From: Burkholderia diffusa
GTDB lineage: Bacteria; Pseudomonadota; Gammaproteobacteria; Burkholderiales; Burkholderiaceae
Length of the DNA: 64,000 nt
Direction of reading: 5' to 3'
Assembly (NCBI RefSeq): GCF_902499115.1
Contig: NZ_CABVPN010000022.1
Span: 78,525-142,524, forward strand
The notes below the pieces were generated by a model. It searched no databases and had not been told where the DNA came from. It saw nothing but the letters and a program-made list of their open reading frames with translations. Each line of letters opens with the position of its first letter. The stretch's first letter is position 1. The translations under genes and the position numbers were made by a program. Positions 9,363 to 18,295 of the stretch are shown one piece after another.

Positions 9363-10403
9363 TCAATGCAGCTCGCTGAAGCGCGGATCGATATACGCGT
9401 CGACGTCCTGCGACTGTTTGTACACGGCATTGCGCACGTTGAACGCATTCGCGTTGCGGGTCGACCCGTAGATCGAGTCGAGCCCGTCGCCCTTGCGGAA
9501 CGCTTGCTTCGCGGCCGCCGCGTCGAGCAGGTGCGTGCCTTTCAGCAGCGGGAGATATTGCGCCGGCGTGAGGCCCACGCGCGCCGACATGATCTTCACC
9601 GCATCGGCCTGCGTCTTCGGGTCGTTGATATAGGCGACGCAGCGATACCAGACCTTGACCACCTTCGCCCAGTCAGCCCGACGCGCGGCGAGGCTCGCCG
9701 GCGCGACCGTGATCGCATCGTAGATCAGCCCCGGCGCATCCGCCGACGTGAAGATTGCCCGTGCGCCGGGTGCGCGCTTCAACGCCTCGCCCGCGTTCGG
9801 CTGCCATGCGGCCACCGCGGCGATGTCGGTCGACGAACCGAGCACCTGCGGCAGTTCGTTCGTCTTCGCATTCACGAGCGTGACGTCGCCGTCCTTGAGC
9901 CCGTGCTTCTGCAGCGCGGTTTCGAGCAGCAGGTGATCGACGAGGCCGAGCTCGACGCCAACCTTCTTGCCCTTCAGGCCTTCGACGGTGCGCAGCGGCG
10001 GCTTCGCGACGATCATGTCGTTGCCGGCCGAATAGTCGGTCAACAGGATCATGACGTTCTTCGCGCCGGCCGCGCCGGTGACGAGCGCATCGCCGTTGGT
10101 CGCCGCGACCGCGTCGAGCTTGCCGGCGGAAAACGCGTCGAGCGAGGCCGAATAATCGAACCATTCGAAGTCGACGTCGACGCCGGCTTCCTTGAACCAG
10201 CCCTTGTCGAGCGCGACCTGGAACGCGACCCAGCCCGGCCAGTCGCTGTAGCCGATTTTCAGCGGCGCCGCCGCGTGCACGGCGGGCGCTGCCAGCAGCG
10301 CGGCTGCCGCGACGGCGGCGCCGAATGCGTGACGGATTGGACGGAAGAAATGGAAGAAGCGGAGGGACGGCAGGCGGCGGAACGCCAGGGCGGGACGGGT
10401 CAT
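9363..10403 (-). CDS. ABC transporter substrate-binding protein (NitT/TauT-like), guanidine/urea uptake
   Basis: A 346-residue periplasmic binding protein of the SsuA/TauA/NMT1 family. Residues 1-46 form a signal peptide with a long basic n-region, a hydrophobic core and a VHA-AAP cleavage site. The mature protein opens with LKIGYSDWPGWVAFQVALDK, the family start. GGAG lies seven bases before the ATG. It is transcribed away from the guanidine carboxylase operon, whose permease and ATPase have no binding protein of their own, so this is their likely partner. Its leader carries a guanidine-I riboswitch (about 10535-10655) and a sigma-54-like promoter at 10695-10711. Guanidine as ligand is inferred from that context. 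Confidence 0.85.
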   Translation of the reverse strand: MTRPALAFRRLPSLRFFHFFRPIRHAFGAAVAAAALLAAPAVHAAAPLKIGYSDWPGWVAFQVALDKGWFKEAGVDVDFEWFDYSASLDAFSAGKLDAVAATNGDALVTGAAGAKNVMILLTDYSAGNDMIVAKPPLRTVEGLKGKKVGVELGLVDHLLLETALQKHGLKDGDVTLVNAKTNELPQVLGSSTDIAAVAAWQPNAGEALKRAPGARAIFTSADAPGLIYDAITVAPASLAARRADWAKVVKVWYRCVAYINDPKTQADAVKIMSARVGLTPAQYLPLLKGTHLLDAAAAKQAFRKGDGLDSIYGSTRNANAFNVRNAVYKQSQDVDAYIDPRFSELH

Positions 10404-10534
10404 CGTTGTTCTCCAGGAGACCGGGATCGGGATCGTCGATTCGGACCGTGCCTGTGCGCGGTCCGGCCGCGTGGCCGGTTCCTGCGGATGCGGAACGAGA
10501 AGCGGCCACGGAGAGGCGGGACGGCCGTTGCCAT

Positions 10535-10655
10535 CGCCAATCTCCCGGGCTTTTGTCCCGCCGTGTAGCGCGCGTGCATCCGGTCTCGCGATCGGACGAA
10601 CCCGCGCCGGGCTGCTCTCGGACCAGACGTTCGATGAACCGGAACCCTAGCACCC
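10535..10655 (-). ncRNA. Guanidine-I (ykkC) riboswitch upstream of the binding-protein gene
   Basis: Read on the minus strand, three conserved blocks of the ykkC aptamer occur in order: GCTAGGGTTCCGG (10652-10640), GTCTGGTCCGAGAGC (10628-10614) and GGGACAAAAGCCCGGGAG (10559-10542). These are the P1/P1a junction and the guanidine-binding P3 loop of the guanidine-I class. The aptamer ends about 130 bases before the binding-protein ATG. I see no strong terminator with a T-run after it, so control of translation or Rho access is as likely as intrinsic termination. The boundaries are approximate. Confidence 0.88.
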
Positions 10656-10694
10656 CTAAGATGCGACGCCGCCGCACCTCTCGGCATCATGCCG

Positions 10695-10711
10695 AGCGAG
10701 AAGCGTGCCAA
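10695..10711 (-). promoter_or_regulatory. Candidate sigma-54 promoter for the binding-protein gene
   Basis: The minus strand reads TTGGCACGCTTCTCGCT, matching the sigma-54 consensus TGGCACG-N4-TTGC with an exact GG-N10-GC spacing and one mismatch in the -12 box. The predicted start near 10684 is about 30 bases before the riboswitch. An almost identical element sits at the mirror position on the plus strand (11040-11055). Confidence 0.6.
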
Positions 10712-10903
10712 TGACGCGCGGCAACGCGATTCAACGGCGGCGGACGGTGCGCTGAAGTTCGATGAAGCGGGCGGAGAACAGCGCGCTCAATGCGCGCCGG
10801 AGCAGGTCGAGCTTGTTCATGAAGAGTGGGGTATCGAGTGAGGATGCACCTGTTCAGCAATGCCCATGCCATCGCGGATCGCGCGGTGCGCGCGTGCGCG
10901 ATG

Positions 10904-10920
10904 CGCACTGCGCCGGTGCG
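10904..10920. promoter_or_regulatory. NtrC-like palindrome between the two sigma-54 promoters
   Basis: CGCAC-TGCGCCG-GTGCG is a perfect inverted repeat with the GCAC-N7-GTGC layout of NtrC enhancer sites. It lies about 190 bases from the leftward -24 element and 120 bases from the rightward one, the usual range for enhancers. The 10820-10970 stretch is rich in GTGC/GCAC words, so chance is a real concern. Confidence 0.4.
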
Positions 10921-11039
10921 CGATCGCGTGCGCATGGTGCGTCGCACGCCCGCCGCGAGGGCAAGCCGCCGCCGCCGAATCGTTCATGCCGTGCGTCATC
11001 GGGCCGTCGTGCCGCGTCGTGCCGTGATTGCGCGGCGGC

Positions 11040-11055
11040 TGGCACGCAACTCGCT
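11040..11055 (+). promoter_or_regulatory. Candidate sigma-54 promoter for the guanidine carboxylase operon
   Basis: TGGCACGCAACTCGCT matches the sigma-54 -24/-12 consensus with exact GG-N10-GC spacing (GG at 11041, GC at 11053). The predicted start near 11066 leaves about 35 bases before the riboswitch at 11101. Confidence 0.6.
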
Positions 11056-11100
11056 TTATCGACACCCGAGAGGTGCGAAGCAATTTGCATCATCTTCAGG

Positions 11101-11232
11101 ATCGCTAGGGTTCCGGTCGTGCGGCGTTCGCGCCGCGCGATGACTGGTCCGAGAGCAATCCGGTCTTGCCTTTGCCTCGATTCGAGGAAACGGCGAGGCT
11201 CCACGGAGGGATAAAAGCCCGGGAGGTCGCGA
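11101..11232 (+). ncRNA. Guanidine-I (ykkC) riboswitch upstream of the carboxylase operon
   Basis: The conserved blocks are GCTAGGGTTCCGG (11104-11116), ACTGGTCCGAGAGC (11143-11156) and GGGATAAAAGCCCGGGAG (11208-11225). The closing P1 stem can form between ATCGC at 11101 and GCGAT at 11228. This is the guanidine-I class by sequence. The aptamer ends about 50 bases before the first ATG of the operon (11285), close enough to act on translation or on early termination. Confidence 0.92.
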
Positions 11233-11284
11233 TGTCGTTCGGTCGCCCTCTCACGCCTTTTGTCCAACCGACCACGGAGCCGCC

Positions 11285-12046
11285 ATGTCGCCGAGCCCCC
11301 AAGCCGTCCCCGTCCTTGTGCCACCGCCACACGTCGCGTGGGAAACGCTGATCCCCGCAGGAACCCACTGGTCCGGCATCCTGCGCCGCGGCCTCGCACT
11401 GCGCATCGTCGATGTCGACGGCGGCGCGAACCTGTCCGCCGTCTTTCATCGCCAGGAAGACCCGCTCGAACGCTACAACATGGCCGACACGCTGAAGGCG
11501 CAGCACACCGCGCACCTCACGCGCGGCCATGCGCTGTATACGGACATGGGGCGCGTGATCGCGTCGATCACGGCCGACACGCTCGGCTGGCACGACCCGC
11601 TCGGCGGTGTCGGCGATGCGCGGTTGTTCGCGCACAAGTACGGCACGACCTCGTACCAGGCCGATCGCAACGCGATGATCCGCAACGGTCGCGACAGCCT
11701 CGTGCTCGAGCTCGCGAAATACGGACTGTCGGCGCGCGATCTCGCCGCGAACGTCAACTTCTTCAGCAGGCTCGACGCGCGCGACGACGGCACGCTCGAT
11801 TTCATCGCCGGCCACTCGCCGGCCGGCAGCGCGCTCGACCTGCGCTTCGAGATGAACACGCTGGCGGCGTTCTCGACCGCGCCGCATCCGCTCGATCCGC
11901 GTGCGGACTACGCACCGAAGCCCGTGAAGTTGATCGCGTACCGCGCGTATCCGGCGGACGGCGCCGCGCCCGACGACGACCCGTGCCGCCGCGCATGCGC
12001 GGAGAACATGCGCGGCTTCGCCAACACCGACCGTCTGTTCGCGTAA
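11285..12046 (+). CDS. cgdA: Carboxyguanidine deiminase subunit, DUF1989 (urea carboxylase-associated protein 1)
   Basis: A 253-residue DUF1989 protein. Homologues next to carboxylases of this type form, with CgdB, the heteromeric enzyme that deiminates carboxyguanidine to allophanate and ammonia. Visible family features are WSGILRRGLALRIVDVDGGA near residue 30, RYNMADTLKAQ near 63, TLGWHDPLGG near 98 and the central NVNFFSRL. GGAGC precedes the ATG by six bases. It is the first gene after the riboswitch, and a GTAAGGAG links it to cgdB. A longer open frame that runs from 11260 through to 12714 is in another frame for this part and is not the gene. Confidence 0.85.
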   Translation: MSPSPQAVPVLVPPPHVAWETLIPAGTHWSGILRRGLALRIVDVDGGANLSAVFHRQEDPLERYNMADTLKAQHTAHLTRGHALYTDMGRVIASITADTLGWHDPLGGVGDARLFAHKYGTTSYQADRNAMIRNGRDSLVLELAKYGLSARDLAANVNFFSRLDARDDGTLDFIAGHSPAGSALDLRFEMNTLAAFSTAPHPLDPRADYAPKPVKLIAYRAYPADGAAPDDDPCRRACAENMRGFANTDRLFA

Positions 12047-12057
12047 GGAGCCCTTCA

Positions 12058-12714
12058 ATGCCGATCATCGAAAGCCGTCTCCACCCGCGCGACGCGATCC
12101 ACGACACCACGCTGAAAGCCGGCGAACCGTGGCTGCACGACCTGAAACGCGGACAGGTCTTCCGCATCCTCGACCTGGAAGGCAACCAGGCGGTCGACAC
12201 GTTGTTCTATCGCACCGACGACATCGAGGAGCGCTACAGCGCGCAGGACACGATTCGCGCGCAGCGCAACCTGTACCTGAGCGCGGGCAGCGTGCTGCTG
12301 TCCAGCCGGGGCAACCCGATGGTGACGATCGTCGCCGATACCTGCGGCCGCCACGACACGCTCGGCGGCGCGTGTGCGGCCGAGAGCAATACCGTGCGCT
12401 ATGCGCTCGACAAGCGTTACATGCACAACTGCCGCGACAGCTTCCTCAACGCGATTGCGCACTGCACGTGCGGCGCGGGCACGCGGCTCGGCAAGCGCGA
12501 CCTTGTCGGCAACGTCAACTTCTTCATGAACGTGCCAGTGACGCCGCTCGGCGGGCTCACGTTCGAGGACGGCATTTCCGCGCCCGGCAAGTACGTGGAG
12601 ATGCGCGCGGAGATGGACGTCACCGTGCTGATCTCGAACTGCCCGCAACTCAACAATCCGTGCAACGGCTACAACCCGACGCCCGTGCGCCTCACGATCT
12701 GGGAGGCTCAATGA
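12058..12714 (+). CDS. cgdB: Carboxyguanidine deiminase subunit, DUF1989 (urea carboxylase-associated protein 2)
   Basis: A 218-residue DUF1989 paralogue of the preceding gene. It shares the plan of that protein (KRGQVFRILDLEGNQAVDTL, RYSAQDTIRAQ, NVNFFMNVPV) but also carries cysteines in ADTCGRHDTLGGACAAESN and HCTCGAG that are likely metal ligands; this makes it the probable catalytic subunit. The start at 12058 has AAGGAG eight bases upstream, immediately after the stop of cgdA. It acts between the carboxylase and allophanate hydrolase in guanidine breakdown. Confidence 0.85.
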   Translation: MPIIESRLHPRDAIHDTTLKAGEPWLHDLKRGQVFRILDLEGNQAVDTLFYRTDDIEERYSAQDTIRAQRNLYLSAGSVLLSSRGNPMVTIVADTCGRHDTLGGACAAESNTVRYALDKRYMHNCRDSFLNAIAHCTCGAGTRLGKRDLVGNVNFFMNVPVTPLGGLTFEDGISAPGKYVEMRAEMDVTVLISNCPQLNNPCNGYNPTPVRLTIWEAQ

Positions 12715-12751
12715 ACTACACCCACGCTCACGCTCGTTCGCGGGAGGCAAC

Positions 12752-15700
12752 ATGAGGTTCGCCAAGGTCCTCGTCGCGAACCGCGGCGAAATCGCGTGCC
12801 GCGTGATCCGCACGCTCAAGCGGCTCGGCATCGCGTCGGTCGCGATTTATTCGGATGCCGATCGCGACGCGCGTCACGTGGCGCTCGCCGACGAAGCGGT
12901 GCATGTCGGGCCCGCGCCGGCGGCCGACAGCTACCTGAACGTCGCGGCGATCCTTGCTGCCGCACGCGAGACCGGCGCGCAGGCCGTGCATCCCGGCTAC
13001 GGCTTCCTGTCCGAGCATGCCGGTTTCGCCGATGCATGCGAGGCAGCGGGCCTGCGCTTCATCGGGCCGCGCGGCGATCACATGCGTGCATTCGGCCTCA
13101 AGCACACCGCGCGCGCGCTCGCCGCCGCGCAGGGCGTCGCGCTGCTGCCGGGCACGGGCCTGCTCGATGACGTGGCGACGGCGCTCGCCGAAGCCGACGC
13201 AATCGGTTATCCCGTGATGCTGAAAAGCACCGCCGGTGGCGGCGGGATCGGCATGTCGCTCTGCCGCGATGCCGCGCAGCTCGAGGCGGCCTTCGAATCC
13301 GTCGTGCGGCTCGGCAACGCGAACTTCGCGCATGCGGGGGTCTATCTCGAGAAGTTCGTCGAACACGCGCGGCACATCGAAGTGCAGATCTTCGGCGACG
13401 GGCTGGGCGGCGCGATCGCGCTCGGCGAGCGCGATTGCTCCGTGCAGCGCCGCAACCAGAAGGTGATCGAGGAAACGCCCGCGCCGGACCTGAGCGGCGC
13501 CGAGCGCGATGCGCTGCATGCGAGCGCGGTGCGGCTCGCCCGCGTGGTCGGCTACGCATCGGCCGGCACCGTCGAATTCGTGTTCGACGCGAACGCGCGG
13601 CAGTTCTATTTCCTCGAGGTGAATACGCGGCTGCAGGTCGAACATTGCGTGACCGAAGCGGTGACGGGCATCGATCTCGTGGAATGGATGATCCTGCAGG
13701 CCGAAGGCGACCTGCCGCCGCTCGACACGCTCGCCGTCGCGCCGCGCGGCGCGAGCATCCAGGTGCGGCTCTATGCGGAGGATCCGCACAAGCAGTTCCA
13801 GCCGAGCGCGGGGTTGCTCACGCACGTCGCGTTTCCGGACGACGTGCGCGTCGACGGCTGGATCGAAGCGGGCACCGAGATCAGCGCGCATTACGATCCG
13901 CTGCTCGCGAAGCTGATCGTGCGCGGCGATACGCGGCGCGACGCGCTGGCCGCATTGCAGGCCGCGCTCGCGCGTACCGAGCTGTACGGGATCGAGACCA
14001 ACCTCGACTACTTGCGCGCCGTCGTCGGCTCGGACACGTTCGCGCGCGGCGCGCCGACGACGGCATTCCTGTCGCGCTTCGCGTTCGCGCCGCACACGAT
14101 CGACGTGCTCGACGGTGGCGTGCAGACCACCGTGCAGCAAGCCCCCGGGCGCGTCGGCTACTGGAGCGTCGGCGTGCCGCCGTCCGGTCCGATGGACGAT
14201 CGCGCGTTCGATCTCGCGAACGCGCTGCTCGGCAACGCGCGCGACGCGGCGGGGCTGGAATTCACGATGGTCGGCGCGACGCTGCGCTTCAACACGGCGA
14301 CGCTGTTCGTGCTCGGCGGCGCGCCGCTCGCGGCCACGCTCGATGGCGAGCACGCGCCGTTCTGGCAGGTGCTGCGCGCGCGGCCCGGCGCGGTGCTGAA
14401 GCTCGGCGGCGTGATGGGCGCGGGCGTGCGCGCATGTCTTGCCGTGAAGGGCGGGCTGCAAGTGCCCGACTATCTCGGCAGCAAGGCGACCTTCACGCTC
14501 GGCCAGTTCGGCGGCCACGCGGGGCGCGCGCTGCGCAAGGGCGACGTGCTGCATCTGCACGCGGACGCGGGGCGCGGCGACGCGGGCGCGACGCTGGCCG
14601 CGGCCGACGTTCCCGCGCTGACGCATGCCTGGACGCTCGGCGTGCTCGACGGGCCGCACGGCGCGCCCGATTTCTTCACGCCCGACGACATCGTGATGCT
14701 CTACGGCACGCAGTGGACGGTCCATTACAACTCCAGCCGCACCGGCGTGCGGCTGATCGGCCCGAAGCCGCAATGGGCTCGCGTGGACGGCGGCGAGGCA
14801 GGCCTGCATCCGTCGAACATCCACGACAACGCGTATGCGATCGGTGCGGTCGATTTCACCGGCGACATGCCGGTGATCCTGGGCCCCGACGGTCCGAGCC
14901 TCGGCGGCTTCGTGTGCCCGGTGACGGTCGTGCGCGACGAGTTGTGGAAGCTCGGGCAGTTGCGCCCGGGCGATACCGTGCAGTTCGTGCGCGCCCGCGT
15001 GTCGCCCGCGCCTGCCGCCGCCTCGATCGCGATCGCGCCCGCGGCATCCGCTGGCGCGCCGGACGATTGCGTGCTGCATCGCGACCCGTCGGCCGGCGGC
15101 GGCATCGGCGTGGTGTACCGGCGCTCGGGCGATCGCAACGTGCTGGTCGAATACGGGCCGCTCGTGCTCGACCTGAACCTGCGCTTTCGCGTGCACGCGC
15201 TGATGTGCTGGCTCGACGCGCACCGGCTGCCCGGCATGCTCGACCTGACGCCGGGGATACGTTCGCTGCAGGTGCAGTTCGACGCGCGGACGCTGCCGCT
15301 CGCCACGCTGCTCGCGCATTTGCAGGCCGCCGAGCGCGAATTGCCCGACGTGGCCGACATGCGCGTGCCGAACCGCGTCGTGCATCTGCCGCTGTCGTGG
15401 GACGACCCGTCGACGCGCGTCGCGATCGAGCGCTACATGCAGTCGGTGCGGCCCGATGCGCCGTGGTGCCCGAGCAATATCGAGTTCATCCGGCGCATCA
15501 ACGGCCTGGCGAGTATCGACGACGTGAAGCGCATCGTGTTCGACGCGCGCTATCTGGTGATGGGGCTCGGCGACGTCTACCTCGGTGCACCGGTCGCGAC
15601 GCCGATCGATCCGCGGCACCGGCTGGTGACCACGAAGTACAACCCCGCGCGCACCTGGACGCCGGAGAACGCGGTCGGCATCGGCGGCGCGTACCTGTGC

Positions 15701-16348
15701 GTGTACGGGATGGAAGGGCCCGGCGGCTACCAGTTCGTCGGCCGGACCGTGCAGATGTGGAACCGCCACCGCACCACGCGCGAATTCGAGGCCGGCAAGC
15801 CCTGGCTGCTGCGCTTCTTCGACGAGATCCGCTTTTACGAAGTCAGCGAGGCGGAGCTGACCGCGCTGCGCGCGGATTTCATCGCGGGCCGCGCGGCGCT
15901 GAGGATCGAGGAATCCGTGTTCGATCTGGGCGCATACAACCGCTTTCTGCGCGACGAGGCGGATTCGATCGCGACGTTCAAGGACGCGCAGCAAACCGCG
16001 TTCGAAGCCGAGCGTGAGCGATGGCGGGCGGCCGGGCACGCGGAATACGTCGGCGACGCGGAGCAGGGCGACGCGCAGGCGGCGCGGGCAGCGGGCGCGC
16101 TCGACGACACGCAGCGGGCGATTGCCGCGGACGTGTCGGGCAGCGTGTGGAAGGTGCTGGTCGCGGCTGGCGAGCGCGTGACCGAAGGGCAGGTCGTCGC
16201 GATCGTCGAGTCGATGAAGATGGAGGTGGTGGTGACGGCAACGGAAGACGGCACGATCGAGACGATCGATTGTGCGCCGGGCGCGGCGGTGGTGGCTGGC
16301 CAGCGGCTGATGGTGATGAAGGCGGGCGCCGCCGAGGAGGTCGCATGA
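12752..16348 (+). CDS. Biotin-dependent guanidine/urea carboxylase
   Basis: A 1198-residue enzyme that carboxylates guanidine (or urea) with ATP and bicarbonate. The biotin carboxylase part occupies residues 1 to about 450 (KVLVANRGEIACRVIRTLKR at the start, glycine-rich STAGGGGIGMSL, then GERDCSVQRRNQKVIEE). A carboxyltransferase part related to allophanate hydrolase subunits 1/2 follows to about 1090 (PSGPMDDRAFDLAN; GIGGAYLCVYGMEGPGGYQF). The C-terminal biotinyl domain has VESMKMEV with the biotinylated lysine. The guanidine riboswitch and the cgdAB neighbours favour guanidine over urea as the main substrate. It overlaps the next gene by four bases (ATGA), implying coupled translation. Confidence 0.9.
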   Translation: MRFAKVLVANRGEIACRVIRTLKRLGIASVAIYSDADRDARHVALADEAVHVGPAPAADSYLNVAAILAAARETGAQAVHPGYGFLSEHAGFADACEAAGLRFIGPRGDHMRAFGLKHTARALAAAQGVALLPGTGLLDDVATALAEADAIGYPVMLKSTAGGGGIGMSLCRDAAQLEAAFESVVRLGNANFAHAGVYLEKFVEHARHIEVQIFGDGLGGAIALGERDCSVQRRNQKVIEETPAPDLSGAERDALHASAVRLARVVGYASAGTVEFVFDANARQFYFLEVNTRLQVEHCVTEAVTGIDLVEWMILQAEGDLPPLDTLAVAPRGASIQVRLYAEDPHKQFQPSAGLLTHVAFPDDVRVDGWIEAGTEISAHYDPLLAKLIVRGDTRRDALAALQAALARTELYGIETNLDYLRAVVGSDTFARGAPTTAFLSRFAFAPHTIDVLDGGVQTTVQQAPGRVGYWSVGVPPSGPMDDRAFDLANALLGNARDAAGLEFTMVGATLRFNTATLFVLGGAPLAATLDGEHAPFWQVLRARPGAVLKLGGVMGAGVRACLAVKGGLQVPDYLGSKATFTLGQFGGHAGRALRKGDVLHLHADAGRGDAGATLAAADVPALTHAWTLGVLDGPHGAPDFFTPDDIVMLYGTQWTVHYNSSRTGVRLIGPKPQWARVDGGEAGLHPSNIHDNAYAIGAVDFTGDMPVILGPDGPSLGGFVCPVTVVRDELWKLGQLRPGDTVQFVRARVSPAPAAASIAIAPAASAGAPDDCVLHRDPSAGGGIGVVYRRSGDRNVLVEYGPLVLDLNLRFRVHALMCWLDAHRLPGMLDLTPGIRSLQVQFDARTLPLATLLAHLQAAERELPDVADMRVPNRVVHLPLSWDDPSTRVAIERYMQSVRPDAPWCPSNIEFIRRINGLASIDDVKRIVFDARYLVMGLGDVYLGAPVATPIDPRHRLVTTKYNPARTWTPENAVGIGGAYLCVYGMEGPGGYQFVGRTVQMWNRHRTTREFEAGKPWLLRFFDEIRFYEVSEAELTALRADFIAGRAALRIEESVFDLGAYNRFLRDEADSIATFKDAQQTAFEAERERWRAAGHAEYVGDAEQGDAQAARAAGALDDTQRAIAADVSGSVWKVLVAAGERVTEGQVVAIVESMKMEVVVTATEDGTIETIDCAPGAAVVAGQRLMVMKAGAAEEVA

Positions 16349-18231
16349 GCACGGCGGAACGTTCCATCCTGCCCGGGCTGCGCTCGATTGCCGCGCTGCG
16401 CGCGCGCTACGTGGCGGGCGACCTGACGCCGCATGCGCTCGTCGACGCGATCGCCGCGCATTTCGACGCCGGCGACCCGCATCATGCGTGGATCCGTCCG
16501 CTGACGCGCGCGGAGATGACGCGGTATGCCGACGCGCTCGCCGGGCGCGACGTCGCGTCGTTGCCGCTTTACGGCGTGCCGTTCGCGATCAAGGACAACA
16601 TCGACCTCGCCGGCATACCGACGACGGCGGCCTGCCCGGCGTATGCGTACACGCCGGCGCGCAGCGCGCCCGTCGTCGAGCGGCTGATCGCGGCCGGTGC
16701 GATTCCGGTCGGCAAGACCAATCTCGACCAGTTCGCGACGGGGCTCTCGGGACAGCGCTCGCCTTACGGCGCGTGCGGCAACGCGCTCGATCCGCGCTAT
16801 GCGTCGGGCGGGTCGAGTTCCGGGTCGGCGGTGGCGGTCGCACTCGGCGTCGCGACGTTCTCGCTCGGCACCGACACAGCCGGTTCCGGGCGCGTGCCGG
16901 CCGCGTTTCACGGCCTCGTCGGGCTCAAGCCGACCCGCGGTGTGGTGAGTACGCTCGGCGTCGTGCCGGCCTGCCGGTCGCTCGATTGCGTGTCGGTGTT
17001 CGCGCACTCGCCGGCCGATGCGCGGGCGGTATTCGATGTCGCGCATGGCGTGATCGAAGGCGACCCTTACGGGCGCGCATGGCAGCCGCCAGCGGGCGCG
17101 GGCGAACTGCGCGCGCATCCGGCGCGGTCGCTCGCGCAGGTGCGTTTCGGCGCGCCGCGCGCCGATCAGCTCGAATTCTTCGGTGACGAATCGTATCGCG
17201 CGGCCTGGGGCGCGGCGCTCGAACGCCTGCGCGCGACCGGCGCGGGCGTCGTCGAGATCGATTTCAGCCCGTTCCTGGCGGTCGCGCGGCTGCTGTACGA
17301 CGGCCCGTGGGTTGCCGAGCGGCTCGCCGCGATCGGCGCATTCGCCGCGCGGGAACCCGATGCGCTGCATCCGGTCATCCGCGAAATCGTCGGCGGCGCG
17401 TCGCGCTTCAGCGCGGCCGATGCGTTCGCGGCATTCGACCGGCTCGCGACGCTGCGCGTCGAGGCGGCGCGCGCATGGGATGGGCTCGACGCGATCGTCA
17501 TGCCGACCTCGGCGACGACCGCGACCGTCGACGCGCTCGAAGCCGATCCGATCGGCGTCAACTCGCGCTTCGGCTACTACACGAATTTCGTCAACCTGCT
17601 CGACCTGTCGGCAATCGCCGTGCCGGCCGGCACGTGCGAAAGCGGGCGGCATGCGGGTTTGCCGTTCGGGATCACGTTCGTCGGCCGCGCAAACGACGAT
17701 GCGCGGCTGCTCGATCTCGCCCAGGCGTGGACCGGCGGCGCCGTCGCTGCCGGCGATGCGGCCGTCCGGGATGCCGGGTCGCCAGCGCAGGCGGCATCAG
17801 CCTCCGACGCGTCGTCCGCTGTCGTGCGCGTGGCCGTCGTCGGCGCGCATCTGCGTGGCGAGCCGTTGAATGGGCAGCTCACGCAGCGGGGCGCGCACTT
17901 CGTCGCCGCGACGACGACGGCTGCCGCCTATCGACTCTATGCGCTGTCCGCGGCGGCCTGCGGTGGCGTCGCCAAGCCTGGCCTCGTGCGCGTGCCGGAC
18001 GGCGGCGCGCCGATCGCGGTCGAGATCTGGGAGATGCCCGTCGACGCATACGGCAGCTTCGTCGCCGGGATTGCGGCGCCGCTCGGCATCGGCACGCTGA
18101 TGCTCGCGGACGGCTCGCGGGTGCAGGGCTTCCTGTGTGAAAGCGCGGCGCTCGACGATGCGCAGGACATCACGCGCTTCGGCGGCTGGCGCGCATACCG
18201 CGCTCAGGCCGCCAGCGGCGCGTTGCAATGA
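16345..18231 (+). CDS. atzF: Allophanate hydrolase
   Basis: A 628-residue amidase-signature enzyme that splits allophanate into two ammonia and two CO2, the last step of the pathway. The Ser-cisSer-Lys triad is visible: the lysine in FAIKDNIDLAG (about residue 80), the serines in GGSSSGSAVAV (about 155) and GTDTAGSGRVP. A C-terminal domain from about residue 480 (VAVVGAHLRGEPLNGQLTQRG) is the second allophanate hydrolase domain. The ATG overlaps the carboxylase stop. Length agrees with AtzF/DUR1-type stand-alone enzymes. Confidence 0.92.
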   Translation: MSTAERSILPGLRSIAALRARYVAGDLTPHALVDAIAAHFDAGDPHHAWIRPLTRAEMTRYADALAGRDVASLPLYGVPFAIKDNIDLAGIPTTAACPAYAYTPARSAPVVERLIAAGAIPVGKTNLDQFATGLSGQRSPYGACGNALDPRYASGGSSSGSAVAVALGVATFSLGTDTAGSGRVPAAFHGLVGLKPTRGVVSTLGVVPACRSLDCVSVFAHSPADARAVFDVAHGVIEGDPYGRAWQPPAGAGELRAHPARSLAQVRFGAPRADQLEFFGDESYRAAWGAALERLRATGAGVVEIDFSPFLAVARLLYDGPWVAERLAAIGAFAAREPDALHPVIREIVGGASRFSAADAFAAFDRLATLRVEAARAWDGLDAIVMPTSATTATVDALEADPIGVNSRFGYYTNFVNLLDLSAIAVPAGTCESGRHAGLPFGITFVGRANDDARLLDLAQAWTGGAVAAGDAAVRDAGSPAQAASASDASSAVVRVAVVGAHLRGEPLNGQLTQRGAHFVAATTTAAAYRLYALSAAACGGVAKPGLVRVPDGGAPIAVEIWEMPVDAYGSFVAGIAAPLGIGTLMLADGSRVQGFLCESAALDDAQDITRFGGWRAYRAQAASGALQ

Positions 18232-18295
18232 ACGTCCGGTCGTGCGTTGCTCCGGCACCCGCGCGACCGGCACCCGAAACGATACGGAGATTCCC

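Noticed and set aside
10820..10970. Several more GTGC/GCAC words that might be extra NtrC sites
   Set aside because: The stretch is low in complexity and only 10904-10920 has both arms intact with the right spacing.
11260..12714. A 484-codon frame covering both DUF1989 genes
   Set aside because: Only its last 218 codons (from 12058) are a family protein; before that it is out of frame with cgdA, so it is not a fusion.
12728..16039. An 1103-codon open frame on the minus strand
   Set aside because: It is antisense to the carboxylase gene, is dominated by Arg, Ala, His and Val, and matches no family. High GC keeps antisense frames open.
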